The position numbers and the translations under genes were made by a program. A DNA stretch of 15,144 nt, taken from Bacillota bacterium. Its GTDB lineage: Bacteria; Bacillota; Limnochordia; Darwinibacteriales; Darwinibacteriaceae. Where the stretch lies: NCBI GenBank assembly GCA_012518325.1, contig JAAYSR010000131.1, positions 1-15,144 of the forward strand. The letters run 5' to 3'. Shown here piece by piece: positions 1-7,110 of the stretch (within the stretch, counting starts at the first letter, position 1; each line of letters opens with the position of its first letter). Below the pieces are notes generated by a model. It did not search any database and was not told the DNA's origin. It worked only from the letters and a program-made list of their open reading frames with translations.

Positions 1-134
1 ATGATCGCGCCGGCCATGGAGGCAGCATTGATAAAGTTGCCCTTCACTGCGGTTTCAGGTGAGTTCAGCAGGCGGATGCCGTAGATGACCCCGGCAATGA
101 AGATGATCTGTAAAATCCATGACAGTGTTGACAT
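1..134 (-). CDS. pntB: NAD(P) transhydrogenase subunit beta, N-terminal fragment (runs off left edge)
   Basis: This is the first 44 residues of the membrane subunit that, with PntAA and PntAB, couples hydride transfer between NADH and NADP+ to proton movement across the cytoplasmic membrane. The visible part starts MSTLSWILQIIF and contains a hydrophobic helix followed by GIRLLNSPETAVKGN, the usual N-terminus of PntB: a first membrane helix and the 'SP.TA..GN' loop. The start ATG directly abuts the TAG stop of pntAB, and an AGGAG sits 9 nt upstream inside pntAB, which indicates translational coupling. The NADP-binding domain that would confirm function lies outside the window. Assignment is firm because of order and motif together. 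Confidence 0.9.
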   Translation of the reverse strand, partial: MSTLSWILQIIFIAGVIYGIRLLNSPETAVKGNFINAASMAGAI

Positions 135-425
135 CTACCGCTTCTCCTTCCGTCCGCTCTTAAACATCCTGAGCATGCGATTGGTAACCAGAAAGCCGCC
201 CACCACGTTAATCATGGCGAGGACGATGGCTAGAAATCCCGCGATTTGGCTTCCGGTAGCCACAGCCAGGCCCGTGGTTGTCAAGGCGCCGACAATGGTA
301 ACTCCGGAAAGCGCGTTCATGCCCGACATCAGCGGGGTATGAAGCAGGCTGGGCACGTCGCTGATCAGCTTGTAGCCTAAAATCGCGGCTCCCACAAAGA
401 CCAGGACTAAAACAAAATACGTCAT
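135..425 (-). CDS. pntAB: NAD(P) transhydrogenase subunit alpha part 2 (membrane part of a split PntA)
   Basis: A 96-residue membrane protein corresponding to the C-terminal transmembrane part of a full-length PntA. Three hydrophobic helices are visible (about residues 3-20, 38-58 and 60-80). The loop between the first two contains VPSLLHTPLMSGMNALSG, the conserved signature of this subunit. With PntB it forms the proton channel. The start overlaps the stop of pntAA (TAATG), and AGGAG lies 7 nt ahead, so the three subunits are translated in series. In many enterobacteria this domain is fused to the NAD-binding part; here it is a separate gene, as in the Rhodospirillum-type enzyme. Length and motif fit well. 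Confidence 0.93.
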   Translation of the reverse strand: MTYFVLVLVFVGAAILGYKLISDVPSLLHTPLMSGMNALSGVTIVGALTTTGLAVATGSQIAGFLAIVLAMINVVGGFLVTNRMLRMFKSGRKEKR

Positions 426-1606
426 TAAATCTCTCCTCTTACGCGCATTGATTCTAAGGCACCCTCATGCACAACTTTGCCGTCTTTTGTGGTCAAGGTG
501 TCCCTGACAATGACATCATCAAGATTCAGCGTGATTTTGCCGTCTTCAACGATGTTATTGACGAAATTCAAAACGTTCTTGGAGAACATATCAGTGGAAC
601 TGGTGGGCATAGAGCCGGGAATGTTCTTGGTTCCGTCGATAATGACGCCGTAATGTTCCCTGATTTCTCCGCCTTCGCTCAGTGCGCAGTTGCCGCCCTG
701 ATCAATGGCGATGTCCACGATGACAGAACCGGGCCGCATAGATTTGACCATTTCTTCGGTAATCAGGATCGGGGCCTCTTTGCCGGGAACCAAGGCTGAG
801 GTAATCAGGATATCAGACTTGGCCACGGTATCCTTCAGAGCTTCCCGTTCTTTTTCCAGCCATTCAGGGCTCAGATGCTTAGCGTAGCCGCCTTCTCCAA
901 TGGCGAGCTCATCAGGTACGCCGAGATCCACAATGCGTGCGCCTAGGCTCTGGGCCTGCTCCCGTGCGTCGGGGCGAATATCCGCCGCATAAACCACGGC
1001 ACCCATCCTCTTGGCGGTGGCAATGGCTTGCAGTCCGGCTACACCGGCGCCGATTACCGTAACCTGGCCGGGCTGAATCATGCCCACTGCAGTACCCATG
1101 AGGGGCAGGAACTTAGGAATCCGGTTGGCAGCCATGAGCAGGCCTTTATAACCGGCTACCGTACTCATGGAGGTCAACGCGTCCATGCTCTGGGCACGGG
1201 AAATCCGGGGAATAGAATCCAGCGTCAGGGAAGTTACCCCCTTCTTGGCCAGATCCTGGATCATTTTGTGGTTCACAGGGGATGCCGGATGCAAGAAAGT
1301 GATCAACACTTGACCTTCCTTCATCAGATCAACTTCATGCACGCCTAGTTCGTCATTAAACTGCGGTTCTTTTACCTTGAGGATCAGGTCGGCGCCGGCG
1401 AAAACATCTCTTACATCACATAGTACGGCACCTGCTTCTTGGTAGGCCTCATCGCTGAAGAAGGCACCCAAGCCTGCACCCTTTTCGACTAAAACTTTCG
1501 CTCCACCTTTCACAAACTGTCCAACTGTTTCAGGTGTCGCCGAGACTCTGCGTTCACCGGCGAGAATCTCCTTAGGTACTCCGATAGTCAAACCAGCGTA
1601 CTTCAT
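425..1606 (-). CDS. pntAA: NAD(P) transhydrogenase subunit alpha part 1 (soluble NAD-binding subunit)
   Basis: A soluble 393-residue subunit that binds NAD(H) and passes hydride to the NADP site of PntB. The N-terminus MKYAGLTIGVPKE and the GERRVSATPETV stretch are typical of the alanine dehydrogenase/PntA fold. RAQSMDALTSMSTVAGYKG (about 137-155) is the conserved nucleotide-site region, GAGVAG (186-191) is the Rossmann loop, and VDIAIDQGGN (about 297-306) closes the domain. I chose ATG at 1606 over an upstream in-frame ATG at 1624 because GGAGG at 1614-1618 lies 7 nt ahead of 1606, and the upstream ATG overlaps that ribosome site. Alanine dehydrogenase shares the fold, but pntAB and pntB immediately downstream settle the identity. 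The gene follows a terminator and so probably has its own promoter in 1607-1717. Confidence 0.95.
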   Translation of the reverse strand: MKYAGLTIGVPKEILAGERRVSATPETVGQFVKGGAKVLVEKGAGLGAFFSDEAYQEAGAVLCDVRDVFAGADLILKVKEPQFNDELGVHEVDLMKEGQVLITFLHPASPVNHKMIQDLAKKGVTSLTLDSIPRISRAQSMDALTSMSTVAGYKGLLMAANRIPKFLPLMGTAVGMIQPGQVTVIGAGVAGLQAIATAKRMGAVVYAADIRPDAREQAQSLGARIVDLGVPDELAIGEGGYAKHLSPEWLEKEREALKDTVAKSDILITSALVPGKEAPILITEEMVKSMRPGSVIVDIAIDQGGNCALSEGGEIREHYGVIIDGTKNIPGSMPTSSTDMFSKNVLNFVNNIVEDGKITLNLDDVIVRDTLTTKDGKVVHEGALESMRVRGEI

Positions 1607-1684
1607 CAACAATCCTCCATCCATAATTTTATACAGTTACTATTCGCATACGATTACGAAATCCCTTTCGTGTTTATTGGGAAA

Positions 1685-1699
1685 TTAACACTTTGTGAA
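1685..1699. promoter_or_regulatory. Possible operator upstream of the pnt operon (imperfect inverted repeat)
   Basis: On the plus strand TTAACA-CTT-TGTGAA is an inverted repeat with five of six matching positions in each arm and a 3-nt centre. It lies about 80-95 nt upstream of pntAA. The half-sites loosely resemble those of the redox repressor Rex (TTGTGA/TTAACA-like), and a transhydrogenase would be a logical NADH-linked target, but the spacing does not match a canonical Rex site. This is a weak, inferred site. Confidence 0.2.
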
Positions 1700-1717
1700 C
1701 AAGAAACTCGAAAAAAA

Positions 1718-1760
1718 GAGAACCCAGTGGGTCTTTCCGTAAAAGACCGCTGGGTTCTTT
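1718..1760 (-). terminator. Rho-independent terminator ending the seven-gene minus-strand unit
   Basis: Read on the minus strand, AGAACCCAGCGGTCTTTT is followed by a short loop and AAAGACCCACTGGGTTCT, then CTTTTTTT. The long stem (GAACCCAG pairing with CTGGGTTC, plus GGTCTTT with AAAGACC) and the T-run on the minus side make it a strong terminator for the DAP dehydrogenase transcript. An A-rich flank on the other side makes it weakly bidirectional. Confidence 0.9.
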
Positions 1761-1777
1761 CATCTTTTGCCTGTTTC

Positions 1778-2671
1778 TTACACCAAACGCCGAATCAATT
1801 CATCAGATTCGCCGGAAAAATAATCTACTAACGGAATCTCTAAAAGTGTGTAGCCGCCCGGCTTTTGCCTGGTGCTCGCCCTGGCTGAGGCCGTCATAAT
1901 CTGCGCAGTCAGGGCAGGGTTGTTGATCCGCATTTCCCACCTGAAGCTCTGGTTCCCGGTCTGCCCCGACGTTCCCCGCCGCTCCAGGAGCACCCCGTGG
2001 CCCACATCTTTCAGGTCTGCTACAGATTCTACCTGGTAGACATGGGTTTCATCATGGATGAAATAGGGATCTTCCTTAATCAGGCGCTGCACCTCCGCAA
2101 AATCTGCCTCTGGCTGCAGCTCCACATAGACCAGGCGCCGGTGGACGCCTGCCCCTGCCGGCATAGTCATGGAGAGGGCATCCTTAACCCCGGGCACCGC
2201 CTTGACAGCCACGGTATGGCCCATGCTCATCCCAGGCCCAAAATTAGTATAGGTAATCCCCTGGGGAGCCATAATCTCCAGCAGGGCACGGACAACGGAA
2301 TCGCTGCCTGGGTCCCAGCCGGCAGCCAGAACCGCAACCGCCCCGTGCTTCTTGGCCTCCCGGCCAATCTCGGCGCGATACTCCAAAAGGGGATCGCCAT
2401 GGATGTCAAAACTGTCCACTGTATTGATGCCAAGGGCTATGAAGTGCTTAGCCATCTCCGGCACGCGCCTGGACGGCACGCACAGAAGGGCCGCATCTAC
2501 CTTGCCCAGTATGCTTATATCTGTTACTACTGGAACTCCTGCAAGTTCCGGCAGGCCGTCTGCCGCACTGCGGCGGACCACTCCGGCGAGTTCCAGATCA
2601 GGAGCCGCCTGCACTGCCTGAACTGCATATTGCCCTATATTCCCATAGCCGACAACGGCAACTCTAATCAT
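1778..2671 (-). CDS. ddh: meso-diaminopimelate dehydrogenase
   Basis: Predicted NADP-dependent meso-2,6-diaminopimelate D-dehydrogenase. It makes meso-DAP in one step from tetrahydrodipicolinate, ammonia and NADPH, supplying lysine and peptidoglycan precursor. The 297-residue product begins MIRVAVVGYGNIG (Rossmann loop GYGNIG, 8-13). It then shows VDSFDIHGDP, AGWDPGSDSVVR and FGPGMSMGHTVAVK, which match the DAP-binding segments of the Ddh family. ATG at 2671 has GGAG 8 nt upstream and puts the Rossmann strand at residue 2; an ATG ten codons earlier lacks such a site. It begins 22 nt after the kinase gene and is the last gene before the terminator. It is slightly shorter than the well-known corynebacterial enzyme (about 320 residues). 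NADPH from the adjacent transhydrogenase could feed it, which is inference only. Confidence 0.9.
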   Translation of the reverse strand: MIRVAVVGYGNIGQYAVQAVQAAPDLELAGVVRRSAADGLPELAGVPVVTDISILGKVDAALLCVPSRRVPEMAKHFIALGINTVDSFDIHGDPLLEYRAEIGREAKKHGAVAVLAAGWDPGSDSVVRALLEIMAPQGITYTNFGPGMSMGHTVAVKAVPGVKDALSMTMPAGAGVHRRLVYVELQPEADFAEVQRLIKEDPYFIHDETHVYQVESVADLKDVGHGVLLERRGTSGQTGNQSFRWEMRINNPALTAQIMTASARASTRQKPGGYTLLEIPLVDYFSGESDELIRRLV

Positions 2672-2693
2672 AGTGATCACTCCAGCCTGCAGC

Positions 2694-3812
2694 CTAGGCA
2701 CCGGCCTCCAGGCCGCCTGCCAGTATGCTGCGGATAATTTCTTCCATCTTTGGCATCAGGGCCTCCATTTCCTCAACCAGCTTAAACTGCGTCCGGGCCC
2801 GGTGGAGATTGTGCTCGGGATAAGCTGTGCGGAAATAGACGTCCCCTTCGATATAATCCGTCAGGAAGCGGATCCCGGTCTCCAATGTAATCAGCTTGAC
2901 GGAAAAGGCAAGATGGTCAATTTCCGCAGGGGTGAGAAAGTCCCTGGCCATGCTGAGATAGCCCCTGGCAAACTCGGTGAAGAGCTCTAGGTCCACTGAG
3001 ACCAGGTCCAGGTCAGTCTCGTCTTCCTCGGCAGTGCTGGCCCCGAAACGGATGGCATCGCCGAAGTCATAAAGGGCCGAGCCGGGCATCACTGTATCCA
3101 AGTCCAGCACACAGATGCCCTCACCTGTCTCGTCGTCTAGCATAATATTATTCAGCTTGGTGTCATTGTGGGTCACCCGCAGGGGTATCTCACCGGAGGC
3201 AATCAAATCCACAATGACGCCGGTGTCAGCTTCCCGCTCCAGCACAAAGGCAATTTCCTGTTTCACCTGGGCAACGCGCCCCTTGGGATCAGCCTCAATC
3301 GCCTGAAGCAAATCCTGGAAGCGCCTGCGGGTGTCATGGAAGCTCGGAATGGTTTCCTGGAGCGAGTCCGCGGGGAAGTCCGCAAGCAAAAGCTGAAACT
3401 GGCCGAAGGAGCGGCCGGCGTGGTAAAAGTGCACCGGATCTTCCACCTTTTGGTAGGTCCTGGCGCCTTCGATGAAATTGTAGGCCCGCCAGTATTCCCC
3501 CTGGGAGCACCGGTAATAGGGTTTCCCGGAGCGGGTTGAAATAACAGTCATCACTTCCCGTTCGGGATCGCCGCCCTGCTCAGTCACCTTCTGCCGGATA
3601 TGGCTGGTGACTGCTTCGATGTTGGCCATTACCCCGGCAGGATCCCGGAAGACATGGCTGTTAATGCGCTGCAGCACGTAGCGGCGCTTTTTCTCCCCGT
3701 CCCTGAACTCAAGAAAGTAAGTATCGTTAATATGCCCGTCGGTGCATACTTCCTCCCCGGCATGTTCGCCCTGAAAGGCAAATTGGGCAATGATCTCAGC
3801 TAGATGTTCCAT
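2694..3812 (-). CDS. N-acetylhexosamine 1-kinase-like phosphotransferase
   Basis: A 372-residue soluble protein of the aminoglycoside phosphotransferase/choline kinase fold. The N-terminal segment GHINDTY and YVLQRINSHVF..P..VM.NIEAVTSH is characteristic of the NahK-like subgroup, which phosphorylates GlcNAc or GalNAc at C1. The catalytic loop is THNDTKLNN (214-222, with D217 as predicted base and N222 as metal ligand). LDLDTVMPG (236-244) carries the second metal-binding acidic residues, followed by YDFGDAIR. GGGGAGG 5 nt before the ATG sits in the end of the preceding gene, and the gap is 2 nt, so it is translationally coupled to the 4,6-dehydratase gene. That partner acts on UDP-HexNAc, which supports a hexosamine substrate. 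The exact sugar is not shown, and other phosphotransferases of this fold remain possible. Confidence 0.8.
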   Translation of the reverse strand: MEHLAEIIAQFAFQGEHAGEEVCTDGHINDTYFLEFRDGEKKRRYVLQRINSHVFRDPAGVMANIEAVTSHIRQKVTEQGGDPEREVMTVISTRSGKPYYRCSQGEYWRAYNFIEGARTYQKVEDPVHFYHAGRSFGQFQLLLADFPADSLQETIPSFHDTRRRFQDLLQAIEADPKGRVAQVKQEIAFVLEREADTGVIVDLIASGEIPLRVTHNDTKLNNIMLDDETGEGICVLDLDTVMPGSALYDFGDAIRFGASTAEEDETDLDLVSVDLELFTEFARGYLSMARDFLTPAEIDHLAFSVKLITLETGIRFLTDYIEGDVYFRTAYPEHNLHRARTQFKLVEEMEALMPKMEEIIRSILAGGLEAGA

Positions 3813-3814
3813 GC

Positions 3815-5734
3815 TTACCTCCCCATGCCCGCTGCTGCCGCTTCGTCCACCAGGTGTTTGGGCGGCTCGGGAACCTCTTGGTCGCCTTCATTGGTCACAA
3901 CCACAAAGTCAGGCAGGAACGCCTGGATAAACCGAGTGGCGGTTTCCTGGTCCCTGGGCAGGATCAGGGTGGGATCCTCGTCGAAGGCGGTGATGGTCTT
4001 CTGCAGCAAAGCTCGATCCAGACTGGACGGCTTGGCTACAAAGATACGCTCATGGGTAGTGGCGTTCACATTCTCCTCATCGGTAAGGAGCTCTTCATAG
4101 AGTTTTTCTCCCGGCCGCATGCCGGTGATTTTGATGTCAATGTCCACATAGGGCTGCAGCCCGGAGAGGCGAATCAAAGTGGTGGCCAAATCCATAATCG
4201 ACACCGGCTCGCCCATATCCAGCACAAAGATTTCTCCCCGGCTGGCCAAGGCGCCGGCCTGCAGAATCAGCTGCACCGCCTCGGGAATGGTCATAAAATA
4301 CCGGATCATTTTTGGGTGGGTGACGGTTACCGGCCCCCCCGCAAGGATCTGCCTGCGGAAGAGGGGAATCACACTTCCCCGGCTGCCTAGGACATTCCCG
4401 AAGCGCACTGCCACATAGGTTGTGGAGCTGATGGTGTCCAGATACTGGATGATCATTTCCGCGATGCGCTTGGAAGCCCCCATCACGCTGGTGGGATTGA
4501 CAGCCTTGTCGGTGGAGACCAGCACAAAGCGCTTGGCCTGGTGGCGATGGGCTGCGGCAGCCACCTGGTATGTACCGTAGACATTGTTTTTGATGGACTC
4601 CTCTGGGTTTTTCTCCATGAGGGGCACATGCTTATGGGCTGCGGCATGGAACACCACATCGGGCTTGTACTCCGCAAACACAGCTTCAATTGAGCGCCGA
4701 TCCCGGATATCCTTAACCAAAGGCACAATCTCAACCTTGCTTTTCGCCTTCAGCTCCATTTCAATTTCATAGACATTGTTCTCACAGTTGTCCAAAATCA
4801 GCAGTTTCTCCGGCTTCAAAGAGACAATCTGACGGCAGAGCTCTGAGCCGATGGAACCTCCGGCGCCGGTCACCAGAATCACATGCCCGGCGATATAGGC
4901 GCTCATGCCGACAATATCCACCTTGACCGGATCCCGGCCCAGAAGGTCTTCAATCTGAACTTCGCGAATCTTGTTCACAGTCACATTGCCTTCAATTAAG
5001 TCGAAGACACCCGGCAGGATCTTCACCGTCTTGCCGGTTTGCTGGGCAACGGCGACAATTTCCCGGATCACCTTCCGGGGAACTGACGGCATAGAGATAA
5101 TGATTTCATCAACTCCGTACCGGTCCACAATGGCAGGCACCTCGTCCTTGGTTCCCAGCACCGGGAAACCTAAGATTCTCTGGCTCTGCTTTTTCGGATC
5201 ATCGTCCACAAAGCCCACCAGTCTGACCTCGCCCTTGTAATGGTTCCGAAGCTCCCGGGCCACCAGCACCCCGCCGTCGCCGGCGCCGATGATCAGCACG
5301 TTCTTGGCGGCGGGCCGGTTAGGCTGCACTGCCGGCAGGACATTGAGGAAGGGAGCCACCAGCCTCCACATAAAGCGGCTTCCCCCCAAAAAGGCAATAT
5401 TTAAAAACCAGTCCAGAACCACAATGCTGCGGGCCGGCAAAGAGCCGAACCAAAACAGGCACATGGTTACCGCAAAGACGGAACCTACTGAAACCGCGCC
5501 GACAATAGCCAGCACCTCGTCAATGGAGGCATAGCGCCAAGCCCGCCTGTAAATGCCGAAAAAGTGGTTGCTGAGTAATCGAATTAAAGTATAAGGCACA
5601 AAGGTGGCAACATAAAACTGCCACTGCTCCAGCGGAACATTTTCAAAGCGGATCAGAAGCGAGCCGATAAAGGCCAGATTGGCGAAAACAACATCCAAGA
5701 GAATCAAAAAACTTACACGTTTCAAGCGTCCCAT
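3815..5734 (-). CDS. Membrane-bound nucleoside-diphosphate-sugar 4,6-dehydratase (WbpM/PglF/CapD family)
   Basis: Predicted UDP-N-acetylhexosamine 4,6-dehydratase, first step to 6-deoxy amino sugars for capsule, O-antigen or protein glycans. Numbered from the upstream ATG at 5740, four membrane helices lie at about 8-30, 42-60, 74-98 and 106-130. A first Rossmann domain follows with GAGDGG (152-157). The catalytic extended-SDR domain has TGAGGSIGSE (291-300), STDKA (409-413) and MGASK (420-424). As in WbpM and PglF the usual catalytic Tyr is Met, and the D411-K412 pair with M420 nine residues later fits that active site. MRPGEKLYEELL is the usual C-terminal motif. I favour ATG at 5734, since GGGGG lies 6 nt ahead; an ATG at 5740 adds two residues. 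Full length (about 640) for the family. The stop is 2 nt before the kinase start. A 65-71 nt gap precedes it, the widest in this gene run. Confidence 0.9.
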   Translation of the reverse strand: MGRLKRVSFLILLDVVFANLAFIGSLLIRFENVPLEQWQFYVATFVPYTLIRLLSNHFFGIYRRAWRYASIDEVLAIVGAVSVGSVFAVTMCLFWFGSLPARSIVVLDWFLNIAFLGGSRFMWRLVAPFLNVLPAVQPNRPAAKNVLIIGAGDGGVLVARELRNHYKGEVRLVGFVDDDPKKQSQRILGFPVLGTKDEVPAIVDRYGVDEIIISMPSVPRKVIREIVAVAQQTGKTVKILPGVFDLIEGNVTVNKIREVQIEDLLGRDPVKVDIVGMSAYIAGHVILVTGAGGSIGSELCRQIVSLKPEKLLILDNCENNVYEIEMELKAKSKVEIVPLVKDIRDRRSIEAVFAEYKPDVVFHAAAHKHVPLMEKNPEESIKNNVYGTYQVAAAAHRHQAKRFVLVSTDKAVNPTSVMGASKRIAEMIIQYLDTISSTTYVAVRFGNVLGSRGSVIPLFRRQILAGGPVTVTHPKMIRYFMTIPEAVQLILQAGALASRGEIFVLDMGEPVSIMDLATTLIRLSGLQPYVDIDIKITGMRPGEKLYEELLTDEENVNATTHERIFVAKPSSLDRALLQKTITAFDEDPTLILPRDQETATRFIQAFLPDFVVVTNEGDQEVPEPPKHLVDEAAAAGMGR

Positions 5735-5805
5735 ACCCATCCCCCACTATTCAACTTGTCCCATTAGAATTCGTGACAAATACTAGAAATCCTGTTACTT
5801 CTAGC

Positions 5806-7110
5806 CTATTCCTTCAAGCTCTCCCGACCCCGGGCGGGATCCTGCCAGACAACCTGCTGAAACCGGCCCTCTGCCGCCAGCTGCCTGTACTGCCCCTCTG
5901 CCTCCTGCCGGCAGCTTGGACAGGGCTTCCAGGGCAGAAGAACTGCCGCCGCCACCTGGCGAACCCTGGTCGACTGGGTGTAAACCGCCCGCCAGCCGGG
6001 GCAGGCCCGGCAGAGCCGAATATACTCCTGCTGGCTTTCGTAAATATTGTCGGTATCATAGTAAATCTGGCGCCGGCGCTCAAAAAACTCCGCCTCGCCG
6101 AAAACTTTCCCCAAGTCCTCTTCAGAGCGTCTCTCCCACAGTTCAGCCACCTCCCCGCAAATTCTCGCCACTTGATCCGTAATTGCTCTGGGCTGGGGCT
6201 CCCGGCGCCCATGGGGTTCCTGCACTTTGGAATAATCCAGTCCCGCCAGGGCCAGGAGCAGGCCTACGTTAATGTAGGGCAGGGCGCTTTCGATGGAATA
6301 GCCCCCCTCCAGAACCACAATATCCGGGCGGAGCATCTCGGTGAGGCGGGCGTAGCCCTGGGCAGAAAAGCCCATGTTTGTTATGGGGTCGGAAAAGTGG
6401 TTGTCCTGCCCCGCTGCATTGATAATCCAGTCGGGCTGCCAATCGCGCAAGATCGGGAGCACAACCCGCTCCATGGCCAGCAGCATCCCTTCGTCCCCGG
6501 TTCCCGGAGGCAGAGGAATATTCACAGTCTGGCCGTAGGCGCCGGGCCCTCCCCGTTCTGTGATAAACCCTGTGCCCGGATAGAGGGTGCGCCCGTCCTG
6601 GTGCAGGGAGATGTGCAGCACTCCCGGATCGTTGTAAAAGATGTCCTGGGTGCCGTCGCCGTGATGGGCGTCGGTATCTACTATGGCGATTTTCACATCG
6701 GGACCGAGGCGGCTCCTGAGGTGATCCACCATAATGGCCTCGTTGTTCAGGGTGCAAAAGCCCCGGGATCCGTGGACAAAGCGGTTGGCATGGTGCCCCG
6801 GGGGCCTCAGGAGGGCAAACGAACGCTTGGCCAGCCCGTCAAGGACCAGATCAGCGGCGGCAATCGTTCCCCCCGCGGCAATCCTGTGGGATTCAGTAAC
6901 AGTCTCCAGGCTGGGCAGCACCACATGGGTGCGGAGGATTTCCTCGTCCGAGGCCAGCCTGGGCCGGTATTCACGGATGGCTGGATGGTCGAAGAGCCCT
7001 TCCTCCTGGATCTGATCCCTGGTGTAGAGGAGACGCTCCTGCCTCTCAGGATGATCCGGGCTGATGGCCCAGTCAAAGGCAGGGAAGAAAACCAGTCCTA
7101 CCTCTGTCAC
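5806..7110 (-). CDS. Histone deacetylase/acetylpolyamine amidohydrolase-fold protein with Cys-rich C-terminus
   Basis: A 434-residue zinc amidohydrolase of the arginase/deacetylase fold; the family removes acetyl or acyl groups from lysine, polyamines or other amines. The active site is complete: RPPGHH (102-107, paired His106-His107), GFCTLNN (117-123), DTDAHHGDG with predicted zinc ligands Asp147 and His149, Asp236 in AGQDNH, and catalytic Tyr271 in LEGGY. The core ends near residue 310. The last 120 residues are additional, with CRAC (367-370) and CPSC (397-400), two CxxC pairs 26 residues apart that could bind a second zinc. The start is GTG, overlapping the TGA of the hydantoinase gene (GTGA), with GAGGGGTGA just upstream. 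Bacterial relatives include AcuC and acetylpolyamine amidohydrolases; the substrate here is unknown. The hydantoinase partner suggests small-molecule amide chemistry rather than protein deacetylation. Confidence 0.88.
   Translation of the reverse strand: MTEVGLVFFPAFDWAISPDHPERQERLLYTRDQIQEEGLFDHPAIREYRPRLASDEEILRTHVVLPSLETVTESHRIAAGGTIAAADLVLDGLAKRSFALLRPPGHHANRFVHGSRGFCTLNNEAIMVDHLRSRLGPDVKIAIVDTDAHHGDGTQDIFYNDPGVLHISLHQDGRTLYPGTGFITERGGPGAYGQTVNIPLPPGTGDEGMLLAMERVVLPILRDWQPDWIINAAGQDNHFSDPITNMGFSAQGYARLTEMLRPDIVVLEGGYSIESALPYINVGLLLALAGLDYSKVQEPHGRREPQPRAITDQVARICGEVAELWERRSEEDLGKVFGEAEFFERRRQIYYDTDNIYESQQEYIRLCRACPGWRAVYTQSTRVRQVAAAVLLPWKPCPSCRQEAEGQYRQLAAEGRFQQVVWQDPARGRESLKE

Noticed and set aside
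1607..1640. TATAAA at 1628-1633 (minus strand) as the -10 of a pnt promoter
   Set aside because: No matching -35 hexamer at 16-18 nt, and the predicted transcript start would leave almost no room before the ribosome site.
1997..2737. Plus-strand open frame of 246 codons opposite the DAP dehydrogenase gene
   Set aside because: Shadow of a high-GC coding gene; no motif, and the minus-strand protein matches a known family along its whole length.
5783..5804. CTAGAA / TTCTAG inverted repeat just after the deacetylase stop, considered as a terminator
   Set aside because: Only a 6-bp AT-rich stem with a 10-nt loop and no T-run on either strand; it is unlikely to stop transcription, so the dehydratase gene may be read through from upstream.
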